A stretch of DNA of 5,690 bases from positions 1 to 5,690 of the forward strand of contig JAJTCL010000196.1 of the NCBI GenBank assembly GCA_021323255.1. The letters are read 5' to 3'. This stretch comes from Propionibacteriaceae bacterium (GTDB lineage: Bacteria > Actinomycetota > Actinomycetes > Propionibacteriales > Propionibacteriaceae). Numbering within the stretch: position 1 is the stretch's first letter; each line of letters starts with the position of its first letter. Positions 1-5,587 of this stretch are shown piece after piece. Below the pieces are notes generated by a model that was not told the origin of the DNA, did not search any database, and worked only from the letters and a program-made list of their open reading frames with translations. Both the position numbers and the translations under genes were made by a program.

Positions 1-84
1 TTCATAATTCACACTAGCGGATAGTCCTCATCGAACTGGCTGTGAGCAGGTGCACCTCCGGCTGATGCAAGCGATGGTGATCGA

Positions 85-585
85 ATGAAGCGGGTGCTGC
101 TCACGGGCATGTCGGGCGTTGGCAAGTCGGTGTTGCTTGAAGAACTGGCCGCCCGCGGCTACAAGGCCGTCGACACCGACTATGGTGGGTTGTCTGAAAT
201 GGTGAGCGTCCCCGCCAACGAGCCAACCGGCCTCGATCCCGGGCACGACTGGGTTTGGCGAGAAGACCGCATCCACGACCTCCTGTCCACGGCCGACGCC
301 GACGTGCTCTTCCTCGGCGGCTGCTCCCCGAACCAGGGGAGGTTCTACCCGCTCTTCGACCACATCATCCTGCTGACCGCGCCCGCCCCCGTGATCGTCG
401 AGCGGTTGGCCACGAGGACGACGAATCCATATGGGAAACGCCCAGCGGAGGTCGCTCGCGTGCTGGGTCTCATCCAGACCATCGAGCCGCTGCTGCGAAG
501 AGGCGCTGGGCACGTGGTCGATACCAGCGATCCCCTCGACCAGGTGGTCACCCAAGTGCTCCGGCTCGTGGGCGAGCACGCGTAG
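85..585 (+). CDS. Small P-loop kinase-like ATPase (shikimate/nucleotide-kinase fold), substrate unknown
   Basis: The 166-residue protein begins with a beta strand and a Walker A loop, GMSGVGKS (residues 8-15, Lys14, Ser15). An Asp-rich DTD follows at 30-32, where small kinases bind substrate or Mg2+. A hydrophobic strand, DVLFLGG (73-79), looks Walker B-like, and RTTNPYGK (111-118) is a plausible Arg/Lys lid. Order and length fit the small kinase superfamily (shikimate, gluconate, adenylate kinase types). I recall similar proteins in GC-rich bacteria annotated only as AAA family ATPase or shikimate kinase-like. It lacks clear shikimate-binding signatures, so true AroK is unlikely. It is soluble, with no signal peptide or membrane segment. 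The ATG at 85 directly precedes the Walker A strand, giving the usual short N-terminus, but has no convincing Shine-Dalgarno. It is monocistronic as seen: 430 bases separate it from the next gene. The fold is well supported; the substrate is not known. Confidence 0.88.
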   Translation: MKRVLLTGMSGVGKSVLLEELAARGYKAVDTDYGGLSEMVSVPANEPTGLDPGHDWVWREDRIHDLLSTADADVLFLGGCSPNQGRFYPLFDHIILLTAPAPVIVERLATRTTNPYGKRPAEVARVLGLIQTIEPLLRRGAGHVVDTSDPLDQVVTQVLRLVGEHA

Positions 586-643
586 CGAACAGGCGTAATC
601 GACCGTAGCGTGCCATCCCACTGACCGCTCAACAAACCTACCT

Positions 644-652
644 AATTATGAA
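644..652. repeat. 9-bp inverted repeat partner of bases 1-9, flanking the kinase gene
   Basis: AATTATGAA here is the exact reverse complement of TTCATAATT at bases 1-9. The pair brackets the kinase gene. An AT-rich 9-mer is uncommon in such GC-rich DNA, but the identity does not extend inward, and the outer side of the left copy lies off the window. It could be the edge of a longer terminal repeat or chance. Confidence 0.35.
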
Positions 653-655
653 ACC

Positions 656-842
656 GGTTCCCCATAGGGGCATGGCCACTTGTTGAAAAACTCCCTGGGA
701 GCCTGCGACCGGTCCCAAGAGGCAGCCTTGTGCGCCGCCGATACGAGAAGAACCTTGGCAAAGCTGGGCATTTGGACCCGCGTGGGTCTCCTTCTCGGAC
801 ACCGGTCTGCTTTTTTCAACAGGCTGGGCCATCACCGGAACC
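656..842. mobile_element. Imperfect inverted-repeat element, MITE-like or decayed IS remnant
   Basis: Four matched blocks occur in the same order from the outside in on both sides. GGTTCC (656-661) matches GGAACC (837-842). ATGGCC (672-677) matches GGCCAT (827-832). TGTTGAAAAA (681-690) matches TTTTTCAACA (812-821). GACCGGT (707-713) matches ACCGGTC (801-807). Spacing between blocks differs by a few bases on each side, as expected for decayed terminal repeats. The element is about 187 bases and encodes nothing recognisable. T-G-T-T-G-A-A-A-A-A type ends recur in several insertion sequence families, but I cannot name one. No clear target-site duplication is visible next to 656 or 842, so the true boundaries are uncertain. 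A large cruciform or RNA hairpin with no transposon origin is the alternative. Confidence 0.45.
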
Positions 843-892
843 ATCGCGCACCTCTCGACCGCACAGCGTCGTTCAGCACTTGCCGGTGCGCC

Positions 893-922
893 GTCGATCC
901 CACCCCGCCGGGTAGGTTCGAC
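893..922. promoter_or_regulatory. Strong C/G-tract dyad, candidate CsoR-family operator or leader hairpin
   Basis: The left arm GTCGATCCCACCC (893-905) and right arm GGGTAGGTTCGAC (910-922) pair at 11 of 13 positions around a 4-base CGCC loop. It lies 93 bases before the copper protein start. The CCCACCC...GGGTnGG pattern resembles the G/C-tract dyads bound by Cu(I)-sensing CsoR repressors, such as the Mycobacterium tuberculosis site, which would suit a copper gene. No csoR gene is in the window. The same bases could instead form a stable mRNA hairpin. The symmetry is seen directly; the operator role is inferred. Confidence 0.4.
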
Positions 923-1000
923 CCACCTGCGGGCATGGGTCCAAGTCCGAAAGGCATCCATACACTGAAATCAGGAGTTTGCGAGCCACGCGAGACAGTG

Positions 1001-1006
1001 AAGGAG
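1001..1006 (+). promoter_or_regulatory. Ribosome binding site fixing the copper protein start at 1016
   Basis: AAGGAG lies 9 bases before the ATG at 1016, an ideal distance. It decides between this start and the open frame extending back to 680: this start puts a canonical signal peptide at the very N-terminus. Confidence 0.85.
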
Positions 1007-1015
1007 TTTCGAGCT

Positions 1016-2083
1016 ATGACCACGACACCATCCCGGCTTCTCGCCGCCACCGTCCCATTCCTGCTCGTCGCGCTGCTGCTCCAAGCAGTCCCCAGTAGCG
1101 CGCAAGACGCGACGCCTCCAGCCGCGGGCGATCCGTGCCTGGCTGCGGTCGGCGCCGAGAGTCCGTGGCCGATGGATCCGAGCATGATGCTGACACCCGG
1201 TGCAATGGGGCCGGGAATGATGACCCCGGGGCCGATGGGACCTGGCATGATGGGGGATGTTGAGCTGATGGTCGCGACTATGTTTCTGGCCCATGACCGC
1301 GTCGACGCTACCCTGGCCCAAGCGGCGCTGACCCGCCTGGATGACCCCGAACTCCAGCAACTCGCCGACGAGGTGGTCCAGGCCCGCACGAGCGAGAGCG
1401 ATCGGCTCCAAGCGTGGCGAGAGAACTCGTACCCGGGCGCAGAAACAATGCTCCTGGACCAGATGATGACCATGATGGCCGGGATGATGGGGCCGATGGG
1501 GCCGGTGATGCAGGGAACCCCATGGCCAGGGATGGGGCAGATGCCCGGCATGATGATCGGCAACCCCATAGCAGCGCTTTGCGCGGCGTCCGGATCCGTC
1601 GATCGCCACTTCGTCGAGACCCTGAGCGCCCGCGACCAGATAGTGCTCGCGATGGCCGGGATGATGCAGCCGACGCTCAATGACCCCGTCCTTCAGCAAT
1701 TTGTTCAAGACGTCGTCACTAGCCGGCAGCAGGAGTTGGATCAGCTTCAAGGATGGCTGCAGGGAGCGCCCGCTCCGGCCCCAGCCGGAACTCCCGCAGC
1801 CGCCGACGGTGTCGGTGCGACTGTCGAGTCGTATGACATCTACTTCGAACCGGCGGAGCTGACGATCCCGGCTGGGACCGAGGTTACCGTGACGCTGCCG
1901 AACGAGGGCGTAGCGCTGCACAATTTCTCGATCGACGAGCTCGGGATCAGCGTCGATATCGTGGCGGGCGAGACCAAGACGGTGACCATCAACGCTCCCG
2001 TGGGGTCGTACGAGTACTACTGCAATGTGCCCGGTCACAAGGCGGCCGGCATGCTTGGCACCCTCTCGGCTCAGGAGCCGTAA
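1016..2083 (+). CDS. Exported Met-rich, DUF305-like protein with C-terminal cupredoxin domain
   Basis: This is a 355-residue secreted protein, probably binding copper outside the membrane. Residues 1-29 form a signal peptide (short polar start, hydrophobic 10-25, SSA cleavage before Gln30). Residues 53-80 are Met/Gly/Pro rich (9 Met) with a tandem MGPGMM repeat. Residues 81-141 resemble DUF305 (one His, H93, then DPELQQLADEVV and LQAW). Residues 145-180 are a second Met-rich run (13 Met). Residues 195-252 repeat the DUF305-like helix pair (DPVLQQFVQDVV, LQGW). An Ala/Pro linker (251-262) leads to a plastocyanin/azurin-type cupredoxin (about 267-353) with all type-1 copper ligands: H302, C336, H341 and M346 (C-x4-H-x4-M). 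Cys41 and Cys189 may form a disulfide. DUF305 proteins occur with copper-resistance genes, and Met clusters suit Cu(I); copper storage, scavenging or electron transfer is inferred. The second DUF305 copy has lost the usual His pair (ARDQ at that position). Confidence 0.9.
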   Translation: MTTTPSRLLAATVPFLLVALLLQAVPSSAQDATPPAAGDPCLAAVGAESPWPMDPSMMLTPGAMGPGMMTPGPMGPGMMGDVELMVATMFLAHDRVDATLAQAALTRLDDPELQQLADEVVQARTSESDRLQAWRENSYPGAETMLLDQMMTMMAGMMGPMGPVMQGTPWPGMGQMPGMMIGNPIAALCAASGSVDRHFVETLSARDQIVLAMAGMMQPTLNDPVLQQFVQDVVTSRQQELDQLQGWLQGAPAPAPAGTPAAADGVGATVESYDIYFEPAELTIPAGTEVTVTLPNEGVALHNFSIDELGISVDIVAGETKTVTINAPVGSYEYYCNVPGHKAAGMLGTLSAQEP

Positions 2084-2101
2084 CGCCGACGGTCTGTTCC
2101 A

Positions 2102-2132
2102 GAGAAGCGTCCAACCCAGGAGGGACGCTCTC
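2102..2132. terminator. Convergent hairpin, possible bidirectional terminator
   Basis: In the 50 bases between the convergent stop codons, GCGTCC (2107-2112) pairs with GGACGC (2123-2128). The stem extends by A-T, then by three more pairs past one bulged A (2102-2106 with 2129-2132), giving about 10 bp around a 10-base loop. There is no clear U-tract on either strand, so intrinsic termination may be inefficient. The position exactly between converging genes is the main support. Confidence 0.45.
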
Positions 2133-2133
2133 A

Positions 2134-2547
2134 TTAGCGGCCGAGCAGGTAGACCACGGCTAAGGAGAGCGCGGCAACCACCACCACGAGACCGGTGGCG
2201 AGCGCAATACCACGGCCTGCTGGTTGGAAGCGGGTGACCTCGATCTGGTCGCGTCCCCGGAAATAGCGGACACAGCCGATGAGCGCGATCAGGGTTCCGG
2301 CGACGATCAGCACCGCGGCAAAGTCGGAGACGGCCCGAATGCCGCTGACGAGGGTGCGATCGACTTCCATGAACTGAGCCGCGGCCAAGCCCAGCACAAT
2401 CAGGCCGAGACCGGTCCGGAGCCAGGCCAGGAAGGTTCGCTCGTTGGCCAGGTGGGTCCGTGCTCGGCTGTCCGGATCGGCCCTTTGGTCGGCATCGAAC
2501 TCGGCATCCCGCTCAGCTGTTCCGCGATCCGTGCGCCCTATTTGCAT
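2134..2547 (-). CDS. DUF202 / YidH-family small membrane protein
   Basis: This 137-residue inner-membrane protein has a charged N-terminal tail (1-32), then the DUF202 signature LANERTFLAWLRTGL (33-47). Three hydrophobic segments follow at roughly 46-62, 75-96 and 113-134. The length and three-helix layout match the DUF202 (YidH-like) family, whose biochemical function is not established. The ATG at 2547 is the first possible start, because an in-frame TGA lies three codons upstream. Its AGGAG ends only 2 bases before the ATG, which is tight, so initiation may be weak or depend on upstream translation. It is the last gene of the - strand group, 66 bases after the DUF302 gene with no terminator between them. 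Membership in a sulfur-stress operon is inferred from position only. Confidence 0.88.
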   Translation of the reverse strand: MQIGRTDRGTAERDAEFDADQRADPDSRARTHLANERTFLAWLRTGLGLIVLGLAAAQFMEVDRTLVSGIRAVSDFAAVLIVAGTLIALIGCVRYFRGRDQIEVTRFQPAGRGIALATGLVVVVAALSLAVVYLLGR

Positions 2548-2613
2548 CGCTCCTCAGCGGTGACCATGGCTGCTGGCTCACGCTCATGCGTCGCTCCGAG
2601 ACGCGCACAGACG

Positions 2614-3036
2614 CTAGTCGGTCGTCCCGTCCATCGCCGCCACCACTCGCCGCAACCGTTCTCCCGCTTCGCCGGCTACCGCCTGCAGCTCCGGGTTACC
2701 CCCCACGACGCCGAGCATTTGCGCCGGGTCGACAATCGAGACCATCGACCTGCCGACGTGCTCGTGAACGATTACGTTGCACGGCAGCAGCAGCCCAAGC
2801 TCATGCTCGGCCTGCAGCGCGCGGTGGGCGAGCTGGGGGTTACAGGCTCCGAGGATGACGTAGGGCTCGAAGTCGACGCCGAGCTTCTCCTGCAGCGTCT
2901 GCTTGACGTCAATCGTCGTCAGCACCCCGAACCCCTCGGATTTGAGCGCCGCGGTGGTCCGTTCGACCGCCTCGACGAACGGCACTGACAAAGTCGTGCT
3001 GAACCGATATTCATGATTCTCCTGGTTTCCTGTCAT
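2614..3036 (-). CDS. DUF302 domain protein
   Basis: This 140-residue soluble protein matches DUF302 along nearly its whole length: an N-terminal strand (YRFSTTLSVPF, 10-20), a helix with EAVERTTAALKSEGFGVLTTIDV (22-44), then PYVILGACNPQLAHRAL (58-74) and GLLLPCNVIVHE (81-92). Cys65 (GACNP) and Cys86 (LPCNV) belong to the most conserved family blocks and could serve redox or ligand binding; the family has no settled function. I chose the ATG at 3036 because GGAGAAGG (3051-3044) sits 7 bases upstream. The longer start at 3069 has no good ribosome site and adds 11 unconserved residues. It lies between the TauE and DUF202 genes on the same strand (62- and 66-base gaps). DUF302 genes are often seen near sulfur-oxidation and metal-stress genes, which fits, but the role here is inference. 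Confidence 0.9.
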   Translation of the reverse strand: MTGNQENHEYRFSTTLSVPFVEAVERTTAALKSEGFGVLTTIDVKQTLQEKLGVDFEPYVILGACNPQLAHRALQAEHELGLLLPCNVIVHEHVGRSMVSIVDPAQMLGVVGGNPELQAVAGEAGERLRRVVAAMDGTTD

Positions 3037-3043
3037 CGTTTCG

Positions 3044-3051
3044 CCTTCTCC
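3044..3051 (-). promoter_or_regulatory. Ribosome binding site fixing the DUF302 start at 3036
   Basis: On the - strand GGAGAAGG ends 7 bases before the ATG at 3036. The alternative in-frame ATG at 3069 has only GCCGCATAGACG before it, so the shorter protein is preferred. Confidence 0.75.
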
Positions 3052-3098
3052 GTTCGCATGAGGCTTCATCGTCTATGCGGCGGGATATCGAACCTTTC

Positions 3099-3860
3099 TC
3101 ACGCCATCATGCCGCCGTTGCGCGCGATAAGATAGAGCCCGACCAGGGCGACCAACGCCGCAAACCCGCGTGAGAGCTTCCCCTCGTCGATCCGACCGGC
3201 AAAATGCCCTCCGAGTGAACCCCCAGCGAACCCACCGATGACGAAGAGGAGCGCCACCGCCAGGTCGAAGCCGCCCGTTCGGAGATGGGCGAGGACGCCG
3301 GCGCCCGAGTTGATGGCAATCACTACCAATGAGGTACCAACGGCCAGCCGCATCGGGAATCCAACCGCCAGCACCAGCGCCGGCACGATCAGGAAGCCCC
3401 CACCGACGCCGAAGAACCCGGTCATCGCGCCGACGCCCAGACCGGCCACCAGCACCGGTGGGTGCAGCCCACTCCTCGGGACATCCTGCACCGCCGTCAA
3501 TGACGTTCGCCCGAAGGCCATCCGCGCCGCGACGACCAGCATCAGGATGCCAAAGAGGAAGAGCATCAGCGGACCCTCAACGCGCGCGTTCAGCCACGCC
3601 CCGGCGAAGGCACCGAGGACGCCCGCGCCGCCGAAGACGGCTGCCGTCGGCAGCGCCACTCGCCCAGCCCGAGCATGTGGGACGGCGCCGGAGAGCGCGG
3701 TGAGACCAACGATCACCAGTGAGGTAGCTGTCGCCGCGTGCACATCCTGGCCGATCACATAGACCAGGATGGGAACCGTCAGGATCGAACCACCGCCGCC
3801 CACCAGCCCGAGTAAAAGCCCGATGAGGGTGCCGAAGAAAATGGCCAGAACCACAGTCAC
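3099..3860 (-). CDS. TauE/SafE-family exporter, probable sulfite/sulfur oxyanion export
   Basis: This 253-residue polytopic membrane protein has about eight hydrophobic segments. It shows the internal duplication of the TauE/SafE family: GGGGSILTVP (21-30) with ATSLVIVGL (44-52), repeated as GVGGGFLIVP (151-160) with GTSLVVIAIN (175-184). Length is normal for the family. Members export sulfite, sulfoacetate or related anions; substrate cannot be read from sequence alone. The neighbour makes sulfite from persulfide and ends just 4 bases upstream (TAG at 3867-3865, GTG start at 3860), so the genes are probably translationally coupled and the likely cargo is sulfite or thiosulfate. The GTG start is supported by GGTGGAG about 10 bases upstream, inside the end of the preceding gene. 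Some family members are annotated as general permeases, so the cargo assignment is moderate. Confidence 0.92.
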   Translation of the reverse strand: MTVVLAIFFGTLIGLLLGLVGGGGSILTVPILVYVIGQDVHAATATSLVIVGLTALSGAVPHARAGRVALPTAAVFGGAGVLGAFAGAWLNARVEGPLMLFLFGILMLVVAARMAFGRTSLTAVQDVPRSGLHPPVLVAGLGVGAMTGFFGVGGGFLIVPALVLAVGFPMRLAVGTSLVVIAINSGAGVLAHLRTGGFDLAVALLFVIGGFAGGSLGGHFAGRIDEGKLSRGFAALVALVGLYLIARNGGMMA

Positions 3861-3864
3861 GGCC

Positions 3865-5574
3865 CTACCGCTCCACCGGCAGGCCCGCGTCGCGCCAGGC
3901 GATCATGCCCCCGGCCAGACTCCGCGCGTCGCGGAAGCCCGCCCCTAGCAAGATCTCGGCAGCGTCCAGACTGCGGCGGCCGCTCCGGCAGATCGTCACC
4001 ACCGGCCGTGCCGGGTCGAGTTCACCTTGACGGGCCGCGAGCTCCCCTAGCGGGATGAGGGCGGCCCCCGGCGCGTGACCCTCCGCCCACTCGTCCGGCT
4101 CCCGTACGTCGACCAGCTGCGTTTCGCCAGGATCCCACTCACGGAGGAACTGCTCGACCCTAACTTCAGCCGGTCCTGGTACAGGCTCCTGCGTTGTTGG
4201 CAGGTCGGCTGCTTCCCACGCGCTGATGCCCCCGGTCACGTTGACGAGGTTCGCCATGCCGCGCGCTTGGAGGACGCTCGCCGCGACACTCGATCGGTAG
4301 CCACTACCGCAGACGACGGCAACGTGCTGCGACGGCGAAATCGGCACTTCAGCGCCCTGAGCGATCTCACCCACGAACTGGTTCATCGCACCCGGAATAT
4401 GGTCACTTGTCCACTCTGTCGCGTCGCGGACGTCGAGAACCACCAGCTCGTTGGGATGTTCCGCGAGGTAACTTGCCACGTCTCGGACCGTCATCTGCGG
4501 GAGCGTTACCAGCTCCCGTCCGCTCGCTCTCCATGCGTCGATGCCGCCCGCCAGGTAACCGGCCACCCGGTCCAGGCCGATCCGTCTCAGCTCCGTCCGC
4601 GCCTCGCCGAAGCGCTCGTCGTCGTCCAGGATGATGATCAGATCCCGGTCGTAGGGTGCCAGCCACCCGGCCCAGATGGCGAAGCTCGAACCGAGACCAA
4701 CAGAGACAGCTCCCGGAACGTGGCCTGCCCCGAATGCCTCCGGTGAACGCGCGTCGATCACCAGCGCCCCCTCCGCCTGCCGCGCCGCGACTTCGTCTGG
4801 GGAGAGCGCGGACCCGTCTCGCAGCTCGCGTAGTAAGACTGGTCCGACCTTGTTGACCCGCTTCATCATCGGGTAGTAGGCCGGCGGCTGTGGCATCCCT
4901 TCCATCACCGTCTGGACAAACTCGTCCTTGCTACGAGCCTGGAAGGCGTAGTTGAAGCGCTTCTCCTGGCCGATCGTTGTCTGCGGCGCGTCGCCAATCT
5001 TCTTGCCGCAGGGGGAGCCGGCCGTGTGGCCCGGATAGACGACGACGTCATCCGGCAGGGTGCTCAGCCGGTTGACAACCGTGTCGTAGAGGTGCTCAAC
5101 AAGTTCCTGGGTCTGCTCCGGTCCCAGCAGATCCGGCCGTCCGATCTCGCCAGCAAAGAGGACGTCGCCGGAGAAGAGCGCGATGAGCTCCGGACCCGCG
5201 TCCGGGTCAATCAGTAAGTAGCCCAGGTGCTCGGGAGTGTGACCCGGCGTCCAGAACGCCCGTAGTCGCAGGCGGCCGACCACCACCTCATCTCCGTCGT
5301 CGAGCGGGTGATGGGGGAATTTCTGCTCTCCTCGGCGACTAGCGTAGATGGTGGCGCCGGTGGCTGCTGCCAGCTCCCGCGCACCGCTGACGAAGTCGGC
5401 GTGGACGTGCGTCTCGAGGACGGCCTCGATCCGTAGGTCGCGCACCGCAGCCCATTCGAGGTAGGCGTCGGTGTCGCGTCGCGGATCGATGACGGCGGCA
5501 ACCTTCGCCGCCTCGTCGACGACAAGGTAGGCCACCTGAGCCAATCCGGGGGTGTAGATGCGGTCGACGATCAT
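3865..5574 (-). CDS. CstB-like persulfide dioxygenase fused to three rhodanese domains
   Basis: This 569-residue cytoplasmic enzyme has four domains. Residues 1-245 are an ETHE1-type metallo-beta-lactamase fold: THVHADFVSG (55-64; H56, H58, D60), TPGHTPEH (109-116; H112), SGDVLFAGEIGRPDL (135-149; D137, R146) and YPGHTAGSPCG (180-190; H183, C189). H56, H112 and D137 are the expected Fe(II) ligands; C189 matches the SACG-type Cys of Staphylococcus CstB. Residues 255-357 are a rhodanese fold without catalytic Cys (DDDERF at 317-322), a pseudo-rhodanese. Residues 361-460 are rhodanese with CGSGYRS (C422). Residues 470-567 are another with CRSGRRS (C529). The family oxidises glutathione, CoA or low-molecular-weight persulfide to sulfite, and the rhodaneses transfer sulfane sulfur, for example to thiosulfate. 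CstB itself has only one active rhodanese, so the last domain is extra. ATG 5574 is preferred over GTG 5580 by Shine-Dalgarno spacing. Confidence 0.95.
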   Translation of the reverse strand: MIVDRIYTPGLAQVAYLVVDEAAKVAAVIDPRRDTDAYLEWAAVRDLRIEAVLETHVHADFVSGARELAAATGATIYASRRGEQKFPHHPLDDGDEVVVGRLRLRAFWTPGHTPEHLGYLLIDPDAGPELIALFSGDVLFAGEIGRPDLLGPEQTQELVEHLYDTVVNRLSTLPDDVVVYPGHTAGSPCGKKIGDAPQTTIGQEKRFNYAFQARSKDEFVQTVMEGMPQPPAYYPMMKRVNKVGPVLLRELRDGSALSPDEVAARQAEGALVIDARSPEAFGAGHVPGAVSVGLGSSFAIWAGWLAPYDRDLIIILDDDERFGEARTELRRIGLDRVAGYLAGGIDAWRASGRELVTLPQMTVRDVASYLAEHPNELVVLDVRDATEWTSDHIPGAMNQFVGEIAQGAEVPISPSQHVAVVCGSGYRSSVAASVLQARGMANLVNVTGGISAWEAADLPTTQEPVPGPAEVRVEQFLREWDPGETQLVDVREPDEWAEGHAPGAALIPLGELAARQGELDPARPVVTICRSGRRSLDAAEILLGAGFRDARSLAGGMIAWRDAGLPVER

Positions 5575-5582
5575 GACCACGA

Positions 5583-5587
5583 CTCCT
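5583..5587 (-). promoter_or_regulatory. Ribosome binding site fixing the persulfide dioxygenase start at 5574
   Basis: On the - strand AGGAG lies 8 bases before the ATG at 5574 but only 2 bases before the in-frame GTG at 5580, so the ATG is the better start. The protein then begins MIVDRIY, a typical start for this enzyme family. Confidence 0.75.

Larger units (their letters stand above)
586..1015. other. 430-base intergenic stretch with repeats and candidate regulatory dyads
   Basis: No convincing gene lies here. The frame of the downstream copper gene stays open back to about 680, but that upstream part is low-quality sequence (Arg, Pro, Cys and His rich, no family resemblance) and would place the signal peptide internally. 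The stretch holds one half of a 9-bp inverted repeat (644-652), a CCCC-ATA-GGGG dyad (660-670), an imperfect inverted-repeat element (about 656-842), a strong hairpin or operator dyad (893-922) and the ribosome binding site of the next gene (1001-1006). TACACT at 961-966 could be a -10 element, but no good -35 lies at the right distance, so no promoter is called. Confidence 0.7.

Noticed and set aside
638..961. A 107-residue - strand open frame in the intergenic stretch, possible transposase remnant
   Set aside because: The translation shows no transposase motif or any recognisable domain, and it spans both arms of the repeat element. It is probably chance.
961..966. TACACT as a -10 promoter element for the copper gene
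   Set aside because: No acceptable -35 hexamer lies 16-18 bases upstream, so a promoter cannot be supported from sequence alone.
680..1015. N-terminal extension of the copper protein from a TTG at 680
   Set aside because: It would bury a perfect signal peptide 112 residues inside the protein and start inside the inverted-repeat element; a strong ribosome site precedes the ATG at 1016.
971..2134. A 387-residue open frame on the - strand, rich in His-His runs
   Set aside because: It is antisense to the copper protein. Its His-rich runs arise because Met codons (ATG) read as CAT (His) on the other strand. It lacks family resemblance, while the + strand has a signal peptide, ribosome site and known domains.
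2224..2988. A 254-residue open frame on the + strand
   Set aside because: It runs antisense across the DUF202 and DUF302 genes and their gap. Both - strand products match known families, so this is a GC-rich shadow frame.
3238..3762. A 174-residue + strand open frame antisense to the TauE gene
   Set aside because: Its Pro/Thr/Ala/Arg-rich composition is typical of antisense to a hydrophobic GC-rich membrane protein; no start signal or family match.
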